DNA of 17,634 nt from CAYVHB01 sp964450865 (GTDB lineage Bacteria > Bacillota > Clostridia > Saccharofermentanales > UBA5734), in NCBI GenBank assembly GCA_964450865.1, contig CAYVHB010000048.1:1-17634 (forward strand), read 5' to 3'. The position numbers and the translations under genes are program-made. Positions 15,430-17,634 of the stretch are shown in pieces (the stretch's first letter is position 1; the number at the start of each line of letters is the position of its first letter). Under the pieces are notes generated by a model. It was not told where the DNA came from, searched no databases, and worked only from the letters and a program-made list of their open reading frames with translations.

Positions 15430-16965
15430 TTGCAACACGAATCCATTCTGGTTCTCGATTTCGGAGGCCAGTATAATCAGCTGATCGCCCGCCGCGTCCG
15501 TGAAAACAACGTTTACTGCGAGGTTTTGCCCTACAGTGTACCCATGAACCGCATCCGCGAGGGCAACTACCGCGGCATCATTTTCACCGGCGGGCCGGCC
15601 AGCGTCTTTGCCGCCAAGGCTCCCAAATGCGATCCGGAAGTTTTCAGCCTCGGGATTCCCGTGCTGGGGATCTGCTATGGGGCCCAGCTGATGGCCAGCA
15701 TGCTTGGCGGCACTGTCGTTTCACCGGATAAGCGTGAATATGGCAAATCCGATCTCTGGCATGGCCGGAACAGCCTGCTTTTCCAGGATGTCCCAACCGA
15801 AACATCCTGCTGGATGAGTCATACCGACCATATCACTGTCATGCCGGAAGGCTTTGCCCGCACCGCCTGGACCGAAACCTGTCCGGTCGCGGCGATGGAA
15901 GCCGCAGACCGCCGCTTCTACGCCGTGCAATTCCATCCGGAGGTCATGCACACCCCCGAGGGCAGCCGCATGCTGCGCAATTTCCTGTTCGAAGTCTGTG
16001 GCTGCCACGGCGACTGGCAGATGTCAACTTTCGTCAGCGACTCCATTGCCGCCCTGCGCCAGCGCATCGGCGACCGCAAGGTCCTCTGCGCGCTCTCCGG
16101 CGGCGTCGACTCCTCGGTCGCCGCGGTCATGATCCACAAGGCCGTCGGCCACCAGCTGACCTGCATTTTCGTTGACCATGGCCTGCTGCGCAAAGATGAA
16201 GGCGACACGGTCGAACGGGTCTTCTCCGAGCAGTTCGACATGAACCTGATCCGGGTCAACGCCCAGGCCCGCTTCCTCGACAAACTGGCCGGCATCAGCG
16301 ATCCGGAGCGCAAGCGCAAGATCATCGGCGCGGAGTTCATCCGCGTCTTCGAAGACGAGGCCAACAAGCTGGGCACGGTCGACTTCCTTGTCCAGGGCAC
16401 GATCTATCCCGACGTCATTGAAAGTGGCGCCGGTGACGCAGCCGTGATCAAAAGCCATCACAACGTCGGCGGCCTGCCGCCTGATGTGCAGTTCGAAGCG
16501 ATCATCGAGCCCCTGCGCGACCTGTTCAAGGACGAAGTCCGCCGCGCCGGCCTTGAGCTGGGCATCCCGACCGACCTCGTCTGGCGCCAGCCCTTCCCCG
16601 GCCCGGGCCTGGCGATCCGGATCATGGGCGAAGTCAGCGAAGACAAGCTGGCCATCCTGCGCGAAGCCGACGCCATCTTCCGTGACGAAATCGCCAGGGC
16701 CGGCCTGGACCGCGATGTGCACCAGTACTTTGCCGTCCTGACCAATATCCGCTCCGTCGGGGTCATGGGCGATGAACGGACCTACGACTACACCATCGCC
16801 CTGCGCGGCGTCACAACCACCGACTTCATGACCGCCGACTGGGCCCGTATCCCCTACGAAGTCCTCGACCAGATCTCGCGGCGCATCGTCAACGAAGTCC
16901 GCCACGTCAACCGCATCGTCTACGACGTCACCAGCAAGCCGCCGGCGACGATCGAGTGGGAATAG
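15430..16965 (+). CDS. guaA: GMP synthase (glutamine-hydrolysing), TTG start
   Basis: 511 residues, full length. It aminates XMP to GMP with ATP and glutamine. The glutaminase domain has SILVLDFGGQYNQLIARRVRE (5-25), TGGPASV (53-59), nucleophile C82 in GICYGAQL, and H169 and E171 in QFHPEV. The ATP-pyrophosphatase domain begins about 200 with the PP-loop SGGVDSS (223-229). The C-terminal dimerisation domain ends in ATIEWE. No ATG fits: TTG at 15430 lies 8 nt after GGGAGG (15416-15421) and starts exactly where the family does, whereas an upstream ATG at 15346 would add 28 unrelated residues. Between purA and guaA, CGATGCCAG occurs twice, 11 nt apart, and GGGGTG/CACCCC can pair at long range. 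No promoter is evident, so purA-guaA may be cotranscribed. Confidence 0.96.
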   Translation: MQHESILVLDFGGQYNQLIARRVRENNVYCEVLPYSVPMNRIREGNYRGIIFTGGPASVFAAKAPKCDPEVFSLGIPVLGICYGAQLMASMLGGTVVSPDKREYGKSDLWHGRNSLLFQDVPTETSCWMSHTDHITVMPEGFARTAWTETCPVAAMEAADRRFYAVQFHPEVMHTPEGSRMLRNFLFEVCGCHGDWQMSTFVSDSIAALRQRIGDRKVLCALSGGVDSSVAAVMIHKAVGHQLTCIFVDHGLLRKDEGDTVERVFSEQFDMNLIRVNAQARFLDKLAGISDPERKRKIIGAEFIRVFEDEANKLGTVDFLVQGTIYPDVIESGAGDAAVIKSHHNVGGLPPDVQFEAIIEPLRDLFKDEVRRAGLELGIPTDLVWRQPFPGPGLAIRIMGEVSEDKLAILREADAIFRDEIARAGLDRDVHQYFAVLTNIRSVGVMGDERTYDYTIALRGVTTTDFMTADWARIPYEVLDQISRRIVNEVRHVNRIVYDVTSKPPATIEWE

Positions 16966-16966
16966 C
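16950..16966 (+). other. Putative attachment site at the guaA 3' end
   Basis: The last codons and stop of guaA are a known target for integrative elements, whose left end restores the guaA C-terminus. Here an integrase gene of different composition begins less than 100 bp beyond the stop. The exact core cannot be set without the other element end, so the coordinates are nominal. Confidence 0.4.
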
Positions 16967-16972
16967 AGTCAA

Positions 16973-17018
16973 AAACCCTGAGACCATTGATATAACGTGG
17001 TTTCAGGGTTTGCTTTTT
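16973..17018 (+). terminator. Strong intrinsic terminator after guaA
   Basis: AAACCCTGAGACCA (16973-16986) pairs with TGGTTTCAGGGTTT (16998-17011), 14 pairs with one G-U and an 11-nt loop, followed by GCTTTTT. A-rich sequence precedes it, so it may also work on the opposite strand for the convergent integrase gene. Confidence 0.88.
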
Positions 17019-17024
17019 GTTGAC

Positions 17025-17041
17025 CGTACTAAAAGCGTACT
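17025..17041. repeat. Short direct repeat next to the integrase gene
   Basis: CGTACT occurs at 17025-17030 and 17036-17041, five bases apart, in the gap between the guaA terminator and the integrase stop. Small repeats near an element end can be integrase arm sites, but six bases is little evidence. Confidence 0.25.
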
Positions 17042-17057
17042 ACAGGTCCTATTGTAA

Positions 17058-17634
17058 TTATTCATTTGGACTATCTGGTTTATTCATTTGATCCAAGCGA
17101 TTGGCGACTTCGATCTGCTTATTGGGATAAAGATGCGAATAGGTCTGAAGCGTTGTTTCTATGCTTTCGTGTCCCAGTCTTTCTGAGATCAGGAGGGCTG
17201 AAAAACCTTCCTCAATCAGCATGGAGGCATGGGAATGTCTCAGGTCATGTACGCGAATTCGTTTGATGCCAGATTTCTTCGTCCCTCGTGTCATCTCACA
17301 GTGCAAATAGGATTTGGTCACCGGGAAAAGCCTTTCGTTTGATTCGTAGTCATAAAGCTGCTCACTGTATTTCTGGACCAGAGCACAAAGAAAGGATGGC
17401 ACTGCGATCAGGCGGCGACTCTTGGGCGTCTTGGGTTCCATGATCAGATCTTCACCCTCATGGCGGGCGTAGTTTTTTGTGATAGATAATGTTTTGGCAT
17501 CAAAGTCAAAATCGTTCAAAGTCAATGCCAACAGTTCACCCGAACGGATACCCGTCCAAAACAGGATTTCAAAGGCCAGCTTTGAAACTGGCTTATCCGA
17601 GACAAAGGGGAGAAATTTTCTGAATTCCTCTACA
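17058..17634 (-). CDS. Tyrosine recombinase/phage-type integrase (N-terminus outside window)
   Basis: The frame is open from the window edge (first whole codon at 17633) to TAA at 17058, giving 191 residues of the catalytic domain. The full catalytic set is visible: Arg in WTGIRSGELLAL, Lys in TPKSRRL, HDLRHSH (His and Arg), the second His in LGHESIETT, and the nucleophile Tyr in QTYSHLYP. The order and spacing fit Tn916/phage-type integrases of Gram-positives. The coding strand is visibly richer in A and T than guaA and its codon choice differs, which suggests recent transfer. It points toward the guaA 3' end with a shared terminator between. The arm-binding and core-binding N-terminal domains lie beyond the window. 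It is most likely the terminal gene of an integrative element inserted at guaA. Confidence 0.92.
   Translation of the reverse strand, partial: VEEFRKFLPFVSDKPVSKLAFEILFWTGIRSGELLALTLNDFDFDAKTLSITKNYARHEGEDLIMEPKTPKSRRLIAVPSFLCALVQKYSEQLYDYESNERLFPVTKSYLHCEMTRGTKKSGIKRIRVHDLRHSHASMLIEEGFSALLISERLGHESIETTLQTYSHLYPNKQIEVANRLDQMNKPDSPNE

Overview
The window is GC-rich, densely coding bacterial DNA. It looks chromosomal and Gram-positive, most likely a GC-rich member of the Clostridia. The evidence is the MurT/GatD lipid II amidotransferase pair, a class I glutamine synthetase followed by an ANTAR-domain regulator, a dapF-dapL pair (LL-diaminopimelate aminotransferase route), a PurA variant that I recall from Clostridia, and strong AGGAGG-type ribosome binding sites. 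The taxonomic call is an inference from gene content and was not checked against a database.

Layout. Positions 1-1920 (minus strand) hold a DMT/EamA permease cut by the window edge and a short-chain dehydrogenase with an unusual low-complexity insert. Positions 2201-2968 (plus) encode an exodeoxyribonuclease III type AP endonuclease. Positions 3065-5307 (minus) encode a Bcp/PrxQ peroxiredoxin and CTP synthase (pyrG). A plus-strand series then runs to 16965: carA, murT, gatD, glnA, an ANTAR protein, dapF, dapL, purA and guaA. A tyrosine recombinase gene of different base composition (17058 to the window end, minus) faces the 3' end of guaA, which is a known integration site, so an integrative element probably begins there.

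How the genes fit together. Much of the window concerns glutamine. GlnA makes it; PyrG, CarA, GatD and GuaA each carry a triad-type glutaminase domain that consumes it; the ANTAR protein directly behind glnA resembles the NitR-type nitrogen antiterminators of clostridia. MurT/GatD amidate lipid II and DapF/DapL supply the diaminopimelate or lysine of the same cell wall. CarA and PyrG serve pyrimidine synthesis, while PurA and GuaA are the AMP and GMP branches from IMP.

Regulation. carA, glnA and purA each have a readable sigma70-type promoter with an 18-bp spacer. Each promoter is followed almost at once by a hairpin closing with CGYCTTT, placed in the 5' leader. dapF also has an intrinsic-terminator-like hairpin a few bases upstream of its ribosome binding site. 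The purA leader can form two mutually exclusive stems, and the glnA leader contains one hairpin of the shape expected for an ANTAR target. A leader-attenuation network served by the ANTAR protein is the most interesting hypothesis here, but it is not proven by sequence alone.
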